Made by a program: the position numbers and the translations under genes | Notes under the pieces: model-generated | What the model saw: the letters and a program-made list of their open reading frames with translations, nothing else | What the model was told of the DNA's origin: nothing | Databases searched by the model: none | Shown: in pieces, positions 43,544-53,065 of the stretch | Layout: the number at the start of each line of letters is the position of its first letter | Position numbering within the stretch: position 1 is the stretch's first letter | From: an uncultured Clostridia bacterium | GTDB lineage: Bacteria; Bacillota; Clostridia; UBA1381 | Assembly: GCA_944391225.1 (NCBI GenBank) | Contig: CALXSS010000001.1 | Coordinates: forward strand, 1-64,000 | Direction: 5' to 3' | Length of the DNA stretch: 64,000 nt

Positions 43544-44146
43544 TTACTGGTTATTTTGTGCATTTTTCACTATATCCTCAAGCTCTTCAAGGCTTATGAG
43601 CCGATCGAGAACATCGAGCAGCATATTTGACGAAAGCTTTGACGGCATTCCCAACACATTTGACACATACTCGCGCCTTGCACGCGAATCCGTGCCGCCC
43701 GTCAGACCCAGTCTGTACATATCCGCCTTTGTTATGCCGCGGCTCTGTTTTTTTTCACCTGCACAGCTGTCTATAGTACAGCCCGCCTCTTTTAAAGCCC
43801 TGATTATTATTTCCTCGCTCATTCCCTCTACGCCGAGCAGTCCCTCTGCTGACGCTTTGCTCTTTCTTCTTTCCACTCCCTCTATATCAGGAACATAGGC
43901 ATGCTTGACCTGCTCAGGCGGCAGCTTCTGCTTTATAAAGCTGCGTATGCGGAAGCCGGCAGAATCTGAATCGGTGAGTATGACAACACCTGTTTCCTCA
44001 GCTATTCTTTTTATAGTCTGCACAAGCTCCTCATCATGATATACCGAAAAACCGTGCGTTGCCAAAATGATCCCGTCCAAAAATCCTGACAGTTTTATTT
44101 TGTCATAAACACCCTCAACTATAACCGCTTCTTTTATCTTGTACAT
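43544..44146 (-). CDS. TOPRIM / DUF4093 protein (RNase M5-like)
   Basis: This 200-residue protein has an N-terminal TOPRIM domain (EAVIVEGVYDKIKL, then VVILTDSDSAGFRIRSFI with the DxD acids) and a C-terminal DUF4093 region (GITKADMYRLGLTGG, RREYVSNVLGMPS). RNase M5, which matures 5S rRNA, has the same order of domains, but here the first glutamate context (VEGVYDK) is that of the related Clostridia family. The start is ATG 44146 after GGAGGCGG. Single gene ahead of a MITE copy. Confidence 0.8.
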   Translation of the reverse strand: MYKIKEAVIVEGVYDKIKLSGFLDGIILATHGFSVYHDEELVQTIKRIAEETGVVILTDSDSAGFRIRSFIKQKLPPEQVKHAYVPDIEGVERRKSKASAEGLLGVEGMSEEIIIRALKEAGCTIDSCAGEKKQSRGITKADMYRLGLTGGTDSRARREYVSNVLGMPSKLSSNMLLDVLDRLISLEELEDIVKNAQNNQ

Positions 44147-44164
44147 GACCGCCTCCAAAAAACA

Positions 44165-44322
44165 GGTTCATTAATAAATATCGGGGGTCGCATATCTGTT
44201 ATACAGGCAATTGGTAGCTTTCCGTTTTCTTGTAGGAGCAGATATTATCTGCCCGCGTCCCCGCCGCGCTAACGACCGGCGGATACTATCCGCCCCTACG
44301 CCCCAACATTTTAATATGAACC
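44165..44322 (+). mobile_element. MITE family A, copy 3 (158 bp)
   Basis: It begins GGTTCATTAATAAATATCGG and ends CATTTTAATATGAACC, and is flanked by a perfect 8-bp repeat AAAAAACA (44157-44164 and 44323-44330). It lies 18 bases upstream of the TOPRIM gene start and between that gene and the amidase. Confidence 0.92.
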
Positions 44323-44330
44323 AAAAAACA

Positions 44331-44375
44331 GGAGGCTGGCGCAAAACTCACCGAGTTCGCAGCAGCCTCGCTTTT
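44331..44375 (-). terminator. Family-B hairpin, probable terminator of the amidase gene
   Basis: GAGGCTGCTGCGAA and TTTTGCGCCAGCCTC arms with the CTCGGTGAG loop lie immediately after the amidase stop; TGTTTTTT follows on the minus strand within a few bases. Confidence 0.75.
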
Positions 44376-44380
44376 GTTAT

Positions 44381-46006
44381 TTATTGTATGTTTCCACTTG
44401 GCACATTAACACTATGCACCGTATTGATTATTCCTTCTGCTATTCCCTTTGCGACCTTATTCTGATAGTCGTCGCTGCACATATTTGCAAGCTCTGCCTG
44501 GTTGGATATAAAACCTACCTCAAGAAGAATAGCCGGCATATTAGACCGTCTTATTACCGCCCAGTTCGCCATTTTGACGCCGCGGTTATATGAACCCATA
44601 TTGCTTATCATACCCTTGAGCACGTTTTCAGCAAATGCCTGACTTGTTACACCATATGAATCGCCGTTGTTTTCCTCAGAATAATACACCTCGGTACCAT
44701 ACGCCGATGTCGCCTCTGCCGAATTTATATGTATGCTCACGAATAAAGCACAGTTTTCCGCGTTCGCCTGAGCAGGACGCTCTGTAAGCGACGGGAGCGT
44801 ATCGCCCGTTCTTGTCATGCTCGTTTTATATCCGTTAGCCTCAAGTATCGCTTTGACCTTATATGTTATTGAAAGAGTAAGATCCTTTTCGTTGATCTGA
44901 GTTCCGTTCAGCGTGCCTATAGCGCCCGGATCGCTGCCGCCGTGACCGGCATCAAGCATTATTATCTTTTGGCTGTCTGCCGCCGTCGCCTGGGTTATCC
45001 CCTCAGTATAAGACGGAGTAACAGTATTTGTTGGAGCGCTGCTGCCGGTATCTGTTTTAGGCGGTTCTGTCGCCGCGGGGGCTGATGTATTTCCGCTTAC
45101 CTCAACTATTATCTCCACCGCATTATCCGATACAGCCTCTACGCTGTAATCCACAAGTTCTTCCACATCTACCACTATTCTTGCGCGCTCATCATTATGA
45201 CCGGTCCTTATAGAGGAAATACCATCTGTTCCCACATTGATCGTTTGCTCGCCCTCGCTAAGTCCCATATATGCAAAATCTACCACTACACGCTCCGGAT
45301 CTGTGAGAGTAAACGCGCTGTATCTTCCTGCCACGCTGCCATCGCATTCTACTGTTATTTTCATGCTTGTATCTGAAAGCATCTTATAATTTGTAGATAC
45401 GACGCTCACCGGGGTCTCGGTTTCAACGGGAGTCTCCTGCACCGGCTCCTCTGTCGGGGCAGGTTCCTCAGTCTCCTCTACTCTGACAGGAACATCCTCA
45501 GCCTCATTTGAGGTGATGATTATTTCACCGTTATCGCCGTCAAACTCAACGTCCATGCCCGCCGTCTCGCTTATAAATCTTACCGGCACCATGGTCTTTG
45601 TTTCACCGCCCGGCTTGTTTATCAGCTTAGGCACAACATTATCAGGTATCTCCTGTTTTTTGCCGTTTACATAAGCATAGTTATCGTTGATATACATTCT
45701 TATATATGAATCGTTATACTGTATCTCAACGCACTGCGTTTCCATAGTATAATCAACTATAGCTCCGCATTCCTCAAATATCTCACGCACAGGCACAAGA
45801 GCATGATCATTGAATATTATCGGCTCCATTGCCGCGTTTATCTCGTTTCCGTTAACAATAAGAGAATATATCTCTCCGGTATACCAATGCGTTGCACCGT
45901 CATAGCATATCTGCATGCCTCCGGCTGTCGCCGCTGACGATACCTGCACCAGTGCAGCAGCCGCTATCGCTGATACCGCTGCCAATACTCTGTAAGTAAA
46001 CCTCAC
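44381..46006 (-). CDS. Secreted N-acetylmuramoyl-L-alanine amidase with stalk and AMIN domains
   Basis: This 541-residue protein starts at GTG 46006 (nine bases after AAGGAGC). Its order is: signal peptide (~1-28), copper-amine-oxidase-N-like stalk domain (~45-165: NDHALVPVREIFEECG, TMVPVRFISETAG), a Pro/Glu/Thr linker, an AMIN domain (~205-305), a second linker, and Amidase_3 (~350-535). Zinc and catalytic residues are in MLDAGHGGSDPGA, NEKDL, SIHINSAE and LLEVGFISN. It cleaves the amide bond between MurNAc and L-alanine in peptidoglycan. Confidence 0.92.
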   Translation of the reverse strand: MRFTYRVLAAVSAIAAAALVQVSSAATAGGMQICYDGATHWYTGEIYSLIVNGNEINAAMEPIIFNDHALVPVREIFEECGAIVDYTMETQCVEIQYNDSYIRMYINDNYAYVNGKKQEIPDNVVPKLINKPGGETKTMVPVRFISETAGMDVEFDGDNGEIIITSNEAEDVPVRVEETEEPAPTEEPVQETPVETETPVSVVSTNYKMLSDTSMKITVECDGSVAGRYSAFTLTDPERVVVDFAYMGLSEGEQTINVGTDGISSIRTGHNDERARIVVDVEELVDYSVEAVSDNAVEIIVEVSGNTSAPAATEPPKTDTGSSAPTNTVTPSYTEGITQATAADSQKIIMLDAGHGGSDPGAIGTLNGTQINEKDLTLSITYKVKAILEANGYKTSMTRTGDTLPSLTERPAQANAENCALFVSIHINSAEATSAYGTEVYYSEENNGDSYGVTSQAFAENVLKGMISNMGSYNRGVKMANWAVIRRSNMPAILLEVGFISNQAELANMCSDDYQNKVAKGIAEGIINTVHSVNVPSGNIQ

Positions 46007-46100
46007 TGTTTCGCTGCTCCTTTCACTATTCAAAAATTCCTTACAGCCATTTGGCTGCTCCTCTTATGTAGTTTAAAGTTACACCAAATATTCGCCGCAC

Positions 46101-47108
46101 TCAGTCTCCATACGGGATATCAAAATGCTCATACGCCAGCTTGGTAACTATCCTGCCACGCGGCGTTCTTGATATGAAACCAAGCTGCAAAAGATACGGC
46201 TCATACACGTCCTCTATCGTGTTAGACTCCTCGCCTATCGTTGCGGCTATAGTGTCAAGCCCAACAGGACCGCCGCCAAAGCTCTCTATCATAGTTCTTA
46301 TCATGCGACTGTCTATATTGTCAAGCCCGAGCTCATCGACCTCCATGCGCTTCAACGCCATATCCGCCACCTCGCAGGTTATAACGCCGTTCGCCTTTAC
46401 CTGAGCAAAATCGCGCACACGCTTCAGCATCCTGTTTGCAAGACGCGGTGTGCCTCGTGAACGCGAAGCTATCTCAGCCGCTCCCTCGTCATCTATTGCC
46501 ACGCCTAAGAGCCCGGCGCTCCGCTTTACTATCTGCATAAGCTCCTCTACAGTATAAAGCTCCAAACGGCTTATGACTCCGAATCTGTCGCGCAAAGGCG
46601 CTGTGAGCAGACCTATGCGCGTTGTCGCTCCTATAAGGGTGAACTTGGGCAGATCTATGCGTATAGATTTAGCCGCCGGTCCCTTTCCAATTATTATATC
46701 AAGCGAATAGTCCTCCATTGCCGGATATAGTATCTCCTCTACCGACCTCGACATTCTGTGTATCTCATCAATAAAAAGAATATCATGCTCTGACAGATTC
46801 GTCAGTATTGCCGCAAGGTCGCCCGCTTTCTCTATCGCCGGTCCGCTCGTTATCCTTATATTGACACCCATCTCATTGGCTATTATGCCGGCAAGAGTTG
46901 TTTTTCCCAGTCCCGGCGGACCATAGAGCAGAACATGATCAAGCGCTTCCTTGCGCTCGAGCGCTGCCTGTATATATATTTCAAGATTCTCCTTTGCCTT
47001 TGCCTGACCGATATATTCTTCAAAGCGGTGAGGTCTTAAGCCGTATTCTATCTCGGTATCTTCCTCGATGAATCCGGCTGTGACAAAGCGCTCATCATCA
47101 TCAATCAT
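46101..47108 (-). CDS. ruvB: Holliday junction branch migration ATPase RuvB
   Basis: This 335-residue AAA+ ATPase has [18 protein letters not shown], Walker [13 protein letters not shown], Walker [11 protein letters not shown], sensor [19 protein letters not shown] and the C-terminal winged helix ([21 protein letters not shown]). With RuvA it moves Holliday junctions. It starts 34 bases after ruvA on the same strand. ruvC is not next to it, as is common in Clostridia. Confidence 0.97.
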   Translation of the reverse strand: MIDDDERFVTAGFIEEDTEIEYGLRPHRFEEYIGQAKAKENLEIYIQAALERKEALDHVLLYGPPGLGKTTLAGIIANEMGVNIRITSGPAIEKAGDLAAILTNLSEHDILFIDEIHRMSRSVEEILYPAMEDYSLDIIIGKGPAAKSIRIDLPKFTLIGATTRIGLLTAPLRDRFGVISRLELYTVEELMQIVKRSAGLLGVAIDDEGAAEIASRSRGTPRLANRMLKRVRDFAQVKANGVITCEVADMALKRMEVDELGLDNIDSRMIRTMIESFGGGPVGLDTIAATIGEESNTIEDVYEPYLLQLGFISRTPRGRIVTKLAYEHFDIPYGD

Positions 47109-47142
47109 CGCTGCGTCCTTTATCTCCTTTCACCTATCTGAT

Positions 47143-47742
47143 TTACATAAGCTTTGCAAGAGCCTGCTTTATAAGCTGCTCGGTAGTAAGCGTTCCATCA
47201 AGCTTCGCAAGCGCTGTACGCGCCTCCTGCGCACTGTAGCCCAGAACGACAAGCGCGCTCATAGCCTCCGCTTTCGCGTCCGCCAATATTTCTCCGTTTT
47301 CTGCTAATGCTCCTTCTTCAAGCTCCGCTTCAAGTCCGCTTGTATCTATCTTATCCTTTAGCTCAAGTATTATCCTCTGCGCTCCCTTCGGCCCTACGCC
47401 CTGCGCCTTTGTAAGCTGCTTTGCGTTTCCCGTTATAATAGCCGCTGCAAGCTGCGGCGGCGTTAAAACACTCAATATTGCAATAGCTGCCTTAGGTCCT
47501 ACGCTCGACACTGAAATGAGCCTGAGGAACATTTCCTTTTCCTCCTGAGTTATAAAACCATAAAGCTCCATGATGTCCTCGTGCACATTCAGATATGTGT
47601 ACATTGTTATTTCTGAGCCCACAGCGCCCGCTTTTTCCAGACTGTCCGCTGATGTGTATACCATATATCCCACACCGGCGGCGTCTACAACAATATAATT
47701 GCTTCCCTTTAATGCAAGCTTTCCTTTTATATAATAATACAT
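47143..47742 (-). CDS. ruvA: Holliday junction protein RuvA
   Basis: This 199-residue protein has the OB-fold N-terminus MYYYIKGKLALKGSNYIVVD, two HhH motifs (LISVSSVGPKAAIAIL; LTKAQGVGPKGAQRIILEL) and domain III (AMSALVVLGYSAQEARTALAKL). Start ATG 47742 follows GTGGAG; a codon four residues upstream lies in that site. A consensus promoter lies ~130 bases upstream. Confidence 0.96.
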   Translation of the reverse strand: MYYYIKGKLALKGSNYIVVDAAGVGYMVYTSADSLEKAGAVGSEITMYTYLNVHEDIMELYGFITQEEKEMFLRLISVSSVGPKAAIAILSVLTPPQLAAAIITGNAKQLTKAQGVGPKGAQRIILELKDKIDTSGLEAELEEGALAENGEILADAKAEAMSALVVLGYSAQEARTALAKLDGTLTTEQLIKQALAKLM

Positions 47743-47876
47743 CGTATTCTCCACTGCCCGGCTGTTCCCATGGAACGAAACTCAATATGCGGCGCGCCTA
47801 TTCGCGCCCTGAATTTATCCGTTCCGCTCTATTCTGCTTAAGTTTTACTCTGCCGGTTTATTTTTTACGCAATCAT

Positions 47877-47905
47877 ATAATAACATATTAAAAAATAATT
47901 GTCAA
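47877..47905 (-). promoter_or_regulatory. Sigma-A promoter of ruvAB
   Basis: TTGACA and TATTAT are 17 bases apart on the minus strand. It lies just downstream of the radical SAM gene end. Confidence 0.8.
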
Positions 47906-47943
47906 CACAGTTATTAAAAAAATATTAAATTTCTTAACAAATA

Positions 47944-48867
47944 TTACAGAGAGTGTTCATCTTTTCCGCTAAATTCAGGTATAAAGCTCTCGTCCGCCGC
48001 CTCGCCCTCCTGTATGTATACGTTCTCCATACCAAGCTCAGCGCAGCGGTCAACTGCAAACTCATAGCTTTTTCTTTTTACGAGTTCGTTAAGCTCGGAA
48101 AAGCGTTCTGATCTTCTTACGGGCGTATACTGGCTCATAAGGCTGAAATAAACCCTGCTGCCATATTCTGAATTTATATAGTCGATTATATGCAATGTAT
48201 CAGCAAGCCCTCCCGGCAGCATAAGATGACGGATCATCACACCCTTTTTCATCATGCCGTCTGCGTCTATGACCGGTTCGCCCGTCTGCCTGAGCATCTC
48301 CCCTACTGCCGCGCATACCGTTCTTTTGTAATCCGGCGCGGAAGAATATTTCACAGCTCTTTTATCGTCAAAATACTTTATATCGGGCATATATATGTCC
48401 ACATACCCTCTTAGCAGCTTCAATGTTTCTATACTTTCATAGCCGCCTGTATTGTAGACGACAGGTATATCCAGTCCCCGCTCCTTTGCCATATCAAGAG
48501 CGCATATTATCTGCGGCACATACTGGGTAGGCGTTACAAGATTTATATTGTGCGCGCCCTCGTCCTTAAGGCGCAAAAAATTATCTGCCAGCTCTGATAT
48601 GCTTATATCATAGCCCAGCCCTTCAGAGCTTATACGATAATTCTGACAGTAAACACACTTCATTGTGCAGCCCGAAAAAAACACCGTTCCCGATCCTCTG
48701 CCGCCGCTTATACAAGGTTCCTCCCAGAAATGGAGAGCGGCGCGGGCTATTTTCACATTCGCCCCCGCGCCGCAAAATCCTTTTTGTCCACCTGTTCTGT
48801 CTGCCCCGCACTGTCGCGGGCAAAGATGACAGCGGCGGAGCAGCTGACTTACCTCCGTCTCCGTCAT
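47944..48867 (-). CDS. Radical SAM protein, PflA/AmmeMemoRadiSam-like
   Basis: This 307-residue enzyme has an N-terminal cysteine region (CHLCPRQCGADR, GFCGAG), the radical SAM cluster motif CTMKCVYCQNY (~70-80) and later YNTGGYES and PGGLADT strands of the partial TIM barrel. This pattern matches the YgfA/PflX-type group of activating enzymes with unknown targets. The ATG overlaps the RqcH stop (ATGA), so the pair is co-translated. No glycyl-radical enzyme lies nearby. Confidence 0.85.
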   Translation of the reverse strand: MTETEVSQLLRRCHLCPRQCGADRTGGQKGFCGAGANVKIARAALHFWEEPCISGGRGSGTVFFSGCTMKCVYCQNYRISSEGLGYDISISELADNFLRLKDEGAHNINLVTPTQYVPQIICALDMAKERGLDIPVVYNTGGYESIETLKLLRGYVDIYMPDIKYFDDKRAVKYSSAPDYKRTVCAAVGEMLRQTGEPVIDADGMMKKGVMIRHLMLPGGLADTLHIIDYINSEYGSRVYFSLMSQYTPVRRSERFSELNELVKRKSYEFAVDRCAELGMENVYIQEGEAADESFIPEFSGKDEHSL

Positions 48868-50630
48868 CTGTCCTCACCGCTTTCCTCTGCGCTGTTTGGT
48901 ATGCCCGGCTTTACATATACAGTATTGTATCCCTCATATATCACCATTCCCGGCTTTGCGCCGTTAGGCTTCCTTACATTCTTTATCATAGTATAGTCCA
49001 CGGGCACCTGTGACGATTCGCGAGCCTGCGAATAGTATGCGGCAAGCTGCGCCGCCTCAAGTATAGTAGCCTTAGGCACATCCTTGTCTATACCCAGCTT
49101 GATTATAACATGCGAACCGTGTATGTCCTTGGTATGGAACCACCAGTCAGATGTGTTGGCAAGGCGCAGCGTGAGATAATCGTTCTGAGTGTTGTTCCTG
49201 CCAACATATATGTCAAGCCCGTCAGACGACACAAAATGTATAGGCTTTGACTTGGGCGCGCCGCCGCGGCGTTTTACGGTCTTCTGCTTCCTTGTTATAT
49301 AGCCCTGCTCGCCCAGCTCCGCGCGTATAGCGTTTATATCCTCTACAGCCTCTGTATTCTCCACCATCAGCAAAGTGCTTTCAAGATAGCGCAGATCCTC
49401 CTTTGCGGCTTTTATCTGCTTTGTGGCTTCGGTCAGCGCGGTCTTGGCTTTATTGTATTTTTTATAATATCTCTGCGCGTTCATCGCCGGAGACAGCGAT
49501 GGATCAAGCGCTATTTTTACGGGCTTGTTTTCGGGATCATAATAATTATCGACCTCTATGCTTTTCATCCCGTCCTCGAGCCTATATATATTCGCTGTCA
49601 GAAGATCTCCGTATATCTTGTATTTATCACGATTTTCGGCATCACGCAGCGTGCGCTCAAGTATGCCGAGCTTTTTTGCCGTTCGTTCTATATGATTATT
49701 CAGCAGCTTTGTGAGATCCGCGCTTTTCTGGCGCATCCTCTCGTGCATATCCCGCTTATAATAAAACGCGTCCACAAGACTGTTCATCGTATCATACCGG
49801 GTCACCTCTGCCATATCCTCATACTGCTTTATATCTATAGCAGAAAAATCTATTATCCTGCCGCTGCTTTTATCAGTTATAAGGCAGGGCGAAAATCTGC
49901 CCTCCCTCACCTGCTTTGAAAGCCTTATGACCGCCAGCTTAAGCTCCGACGCCTTATTTATATTTATCTGCTGTGAATTTACATCTGTTGTTCCGAACAC
50001 GGAATAAACCATCTCGCGCGCAGTAAGCGGACTTATTCCCGCTACTGAATCGAGCAGAGCCTTATCCGCTTTGAACGGCTTGCCCAGCTCCAGCACGGAA
50101 TCCGAGCCGAACTCTGTAAGCGGCGTTTTGTTCTGCACAGGCGGAGCCTCATATATGCCGCCGGGCAGTATCTCGCGGACTGAGCTTACTGACTCATCCA
50201 CATGCTTGATCGAATCTATCACGCGCCCATCATCATTTATAAGTATGATGTTGGAATAGCGCCCCATTATCTCTACTATCAGATGCTTTGCCGTAAGGTC
50301 TCCAAGCTCATCATAGCTTTCCACGGATATTTTTAGTATTCTTTCAAAGCCCGGCTGCTCAATGGCTGTTATTTTTCCGCTGCCTATATGCTTTCTGAGC
50401 AGCATGCAGAACAGAGGCGCCGTTACCGGATTTTTCTTTGTATGCTCTGTAAGATGTATTCGCGGATGCGCCGAGCTTGCCGATACCACCAGCCTGTAGT
50501 GATCCTCAAATGTGCGCACCTGTATCACTATTTCATCGCGCTCAGGCTGATGCACCTTGTCGATCCTGCCGTTGACAAGACATTGAAGCTCGTCCCTGAG
50601 CGCCTTTATTGCTACCGCGTCAAGTGCCAT
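48864..50630 (-). CDS. rqcH: Ribosome quality control protein RqcH (NFACT family)
   Basis: This 588-residue protein has an NFACT-N domain (MALDAVAIKALRDELQ, GRIDKVHQPERDEI, FCMLLRKHIGSGKI, IMGRYSNIILI), a HhH region (LDSVAGISPLTAREMV), a coiled-coil (~300-430) and a C-terminal NFACT-R domain (IYVGRNNTQNDYLT, DWWFHTKDIHGSHVII). Bacterial RqcH recruits tRNA-Ala to stalled 50S subunits to add alanine tails. Older annotation calls it fibronectin-binding protein. Length is typical. It follows pcrA by 22 bases. Confidence 0.95.
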   Translation of the reverse strand: MALDAVAIKALRDELQCLVNGRIDKVHQPERDEIVIQVRTFEDHYRLVVSASSAHPRIHLTEHTKKNPVTAPLFCMLLRKHIGSGKITAIEQPGFERILKISVESYDELGDLTAKHLIVEIMGRYSNIILINDDGRVIDSIKHVDESVSSVREILPGGIYEAPPVQNKTPLTEFGSDSVLELGKPFKADKALLDSVAGISPLTAREMVYSVFGTTDVNSQQININKASELKLAVIRLSKQVREGRFSPCLITDKSSGRIIDFSAIDIKQYEDMAEVTRYDTMNSLVDAFYYKRDMHERMRQKSADLTKLLNNHIERTAKKLGILERTLRDAENRDKYKIYGDLLTANIYRLEDGMKSIEVDNYYDPENKPVKIALDPSLSPAMNAQRYYKKYNKAKTALTEATKQIKAAKEDLRYLESTLLMVENTEAVEDINAIRAELGEQGYITRKQKTVKRRGGAPKSKPIHFVSSDGLDIYVGRNNTQNDYLTLRLANTSDWWFHTKDIHGSHVIIKLGIDKDVPKATILEAAQLAAYYSQARESSQVPVDYTMIKNVRKPNGAKPGMVIYEGYNTVYVKPGIPNSAEESGEDR

Positions 50631-50651
50631 TGCGGTATTCCTCCTTTTTAG

Positions 50652-52859
50652 TTATATTTTTTCAAGCTTTGCAAACGCCGCCATAAGCCGCTTTGCCCCC
50701 GCGTTATCAAAATCTATAAGCAGTATCGCATCCCTGCCAACCTGCTGCGCGGACACAATGGTACCATCGCCGAATTTTCTGTGGCGGACTCTGTCTCCCT
50801 TTTCAAATACAGGACCCTCCATCGCTGTGACCGGCTTTTTTCTTTCATATACAGGCATATTGCGTTTTTCCGGCACGATTTCCACTCCCGCCTTGCGCAG
50901 CATGCTCTTTGCCTTAACTGCCGGACTGCTGGCATCCTTCATCTGCTCAGCAGGTATTTCATTGAAAAACCTTGACGGCAGAGCCGGTGTAACCTTTCCG
51001 TATCTGAAACGGCTCGCCGCCCGCGTTATATACAGCTGCTCCTTTGCTCTTGTTATGGCCACATAGCAAAGGCGGCGCTCCTCCTCTATATCCTCCTTAT
51101 TTTCCAGTGAACGACTGCCGGGAAACAATCCCTCCTCAAGCCCTGCCAGGAACACTACCGGAAATTCAAGCCCCTTTGCGCTGTGTATCGTCATCATTAC
51201 CACGCAGTCCTGAGTCTGGTCATAATCGTCTATATCTGATACAAGTGTCACAGACTCAAGAAATCCGCCCAGACTTCCGTCTGTTTCCGCGTCCATCATA
51301 TATTCGCGGACTACGTTCATGAATTCATGTATGTTTTCGAGCCTTGTTCCTGCCTCGACCGTGTTTTCGGTCTCAAGCATGGCTATATATCCCGAATCGT
51401 TCAGAACACGCTGAACAAGCAGCTCAATATCAAGTATGCCCGCAAGCTTTCTGAACTCCTTTATCTGAGCCGCAAACGCGCTGAGCCGCGGAGCCGCGCT
51501 GCGCAGGTCGGGATATTCGCCGATATTGCATATCACTTCAAAATTACTTATATCCTTTTCAGCCGAATGACGGCGTATCTTGTCTATTGTCGCCGCGCCT
51601 ATCTTTCTTTTCGGCTCGTTTATTATCCTCTGGAAGCTAACATCATCACTGTGATTGTATACAAGACGCAGATAAGCTATTACATCCTTTATTTCCTTTC
51701 GGTCATAGAACCTGAGTCCGGCAAGCACCTTATATGGTATAGCCTCGTACATGAACGCGTCCTCTATAGCTCTCGACTGTGCGTTGGTGCGGTAGAGCAC
51801 AGCGCAGTCTGACCATTTTCCCGTCTGCGTATAGCGCTTGCGCACCTCGCGCGCTATATACCGCGCCTCGCCCCTGTCCGAATCGCCCTCGTATGTGATT
51901 ATGGGCTCGCCGCCGACCTGAGCCGTCCACAGGTTCTTGCCAAGTCGCTTTCTGTTATGCGCTATCACAGCATTCGCGGCGTTCAGAATATTTGAGGTGG
52001 AGCGGTAGTTCTGCTCAAGCATTATCTTTTTTGCATTCTTGTAATCCTTTTCAAAGTCAAGGATATTGTTCACATTAGCGCCCCTGAATTTATATATGCT
52101 CTGATCGTCATCGCCTACAACGCATATATTGCCGTATCCCTTTGCAAGCAGACTTATGAGCGCGTATTGCGTATTATTTGTGTCCTGATATTCGTCTACA
52201 AGGATATACTGAAAGCGCGCCTGATATTTATCGGCAATATCATCGTTATCTGTCAGGATATTTACAGTAAAACGAATAATATCGTCAAAATCAAGGGCGT
52301 TATTGCTCCTTAGCTTTTTCTGATACAAATAGTAGAGCCTTGCTATAACGGCAGAACGCATGTCCTTACCATATACCCTTTCAAACATGTCCGGATCCAT
52401 AAGGTCATTCTTAGCGTTCGATATAACACTCAGCACTCCGCGGACAGGGAATACCTTTTCATCAACCCCCTGCTCGCGCATGCACTCTTTCATCAGGGTC
52501 CGCGAATCAGCGCTGTCATATATTACAAAATCCGGACGGTAGCCTATGCGGTCTATACAAGTTCTCAGGATCCTTACACACACCGAATGAAAGGTACCGA
52601 TCCACATATCCTTCGCATCCTCACCTATGAGCTTTTCTATTCTTTCTTTCATCTCATTAGCGGCTTTATTTGTAAACGTTATCGCAAGAATATTCCACGG
52701 TCTTGCATAGGTATTCTGAAGTATGTACGCTATACGGTTTACTAACACGGTCGTTTTTCCACTTCCTGCTCCGGCAAGCACAAGCAGCGGTCCCTCGGTA
52801 GTCACGACTGCCTGGCGCTGCATCTCATTTAATTTATTCAGACTGTTTTCTATATTCAT
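50652..52859 (-). CDS. pcrA: ATP-dependent DNA helicase PcrA/UvrD
   Basis: This 735-residue superfamily 1A helicase has the Q motif (LNEMQRQAV), Walker A LAGAGSGKTTVLVNRIA (~27), motif II VDEYQDTN, motif III VVGDDDQSIYKFRGA, motif IV EQNYRSTSNIL, motif V TIHSAKGLEF and motif VI RRLCYVAITRA. A Tudor-like C-terminal segment (FEKGDRVRHRKFGDGTIVS) ends it, as in PcrA. It unwinds DNA in repair and at stalled transcription. It is first in a unit with rqcH and the radical SAM gene. Confidence 0.96.
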   Translation of the reverse strand: MNIENSLNKLNEMQRQAVVTTEGPLLVLAGAGSGKTTVLVNRIAYILQNTYARPWNILAITFTNKAANEMKERIEKLIGEDAKDMWIGTFHSVCVRILRTCIDRIGYRPDFVIYDSADSRTLMKECMREQGVDEKVFPVRGVLSVISNAKNDLMDPDMFERVYGKDMRSAVIARLYYLYQKKLRSNNALDFDDIIRFTVNILTDNDDIADKYQARFQYILVDEYQDTNNTQYALISLLAKGYGNICVVGDDDQSIYKFRGANVNNILDFEKDYKNAKKIMLEQNYRSTSNILNAANAVIAHNRKRLGKNLWTAQVGGEPIITYEGDSDRGEARYIAREVRKRYTQTGKWSDCAVLYRTNAQSRAIEDAFMYEAIPYKVLAGLRFYDRKEIKDVIAYLRLVYNHSDDVSFQRIINEPKRKIGAATIDKIRRHSAEKDISNFEVICNIGEYPDLRSAAPRLSAFAAQIKEFRKLAGILDIELLVQRVLNDSGYIAMLETENTVEAGTRLENIHEFMNVVREYMMDAETDGSLGGFLESVTLVSDIDDYDQTQDCVVMMTIHSAKGLEFPVVFLAGLEEGLFPGSRSLENKEDIEEERRLCYVAITRAKEQLYITRAASRFRYGKVTPALPSRFFNEIPAEQMKDASSPAVKAKSMLRKAGVEIVPEKRNMPVYERKKPVTAMEGPVFEKGDRVRHRKFGDGTIVSAQQVGRDAILLIDFDNAGAKRLMAAFAKLEKI

Positions 52860-53065
52860 CTATAAAAGATCCTTTCGCTTAATTTTATATTTTATGCTGC
52901 AGATCAAAAAAATCTTTAATCGTTTCCGGCAAAACTGCCGCATTTTAAGTATACCACACTTTTTTGAAAATTACCATGCTTTTTTACACCAAAACAAGAA
53001 TAAGTTTTGCAGAATAAAAAAGAGCTCAAATCCAGAAGATATTACAGGAAGGACGGTGAAAAAAT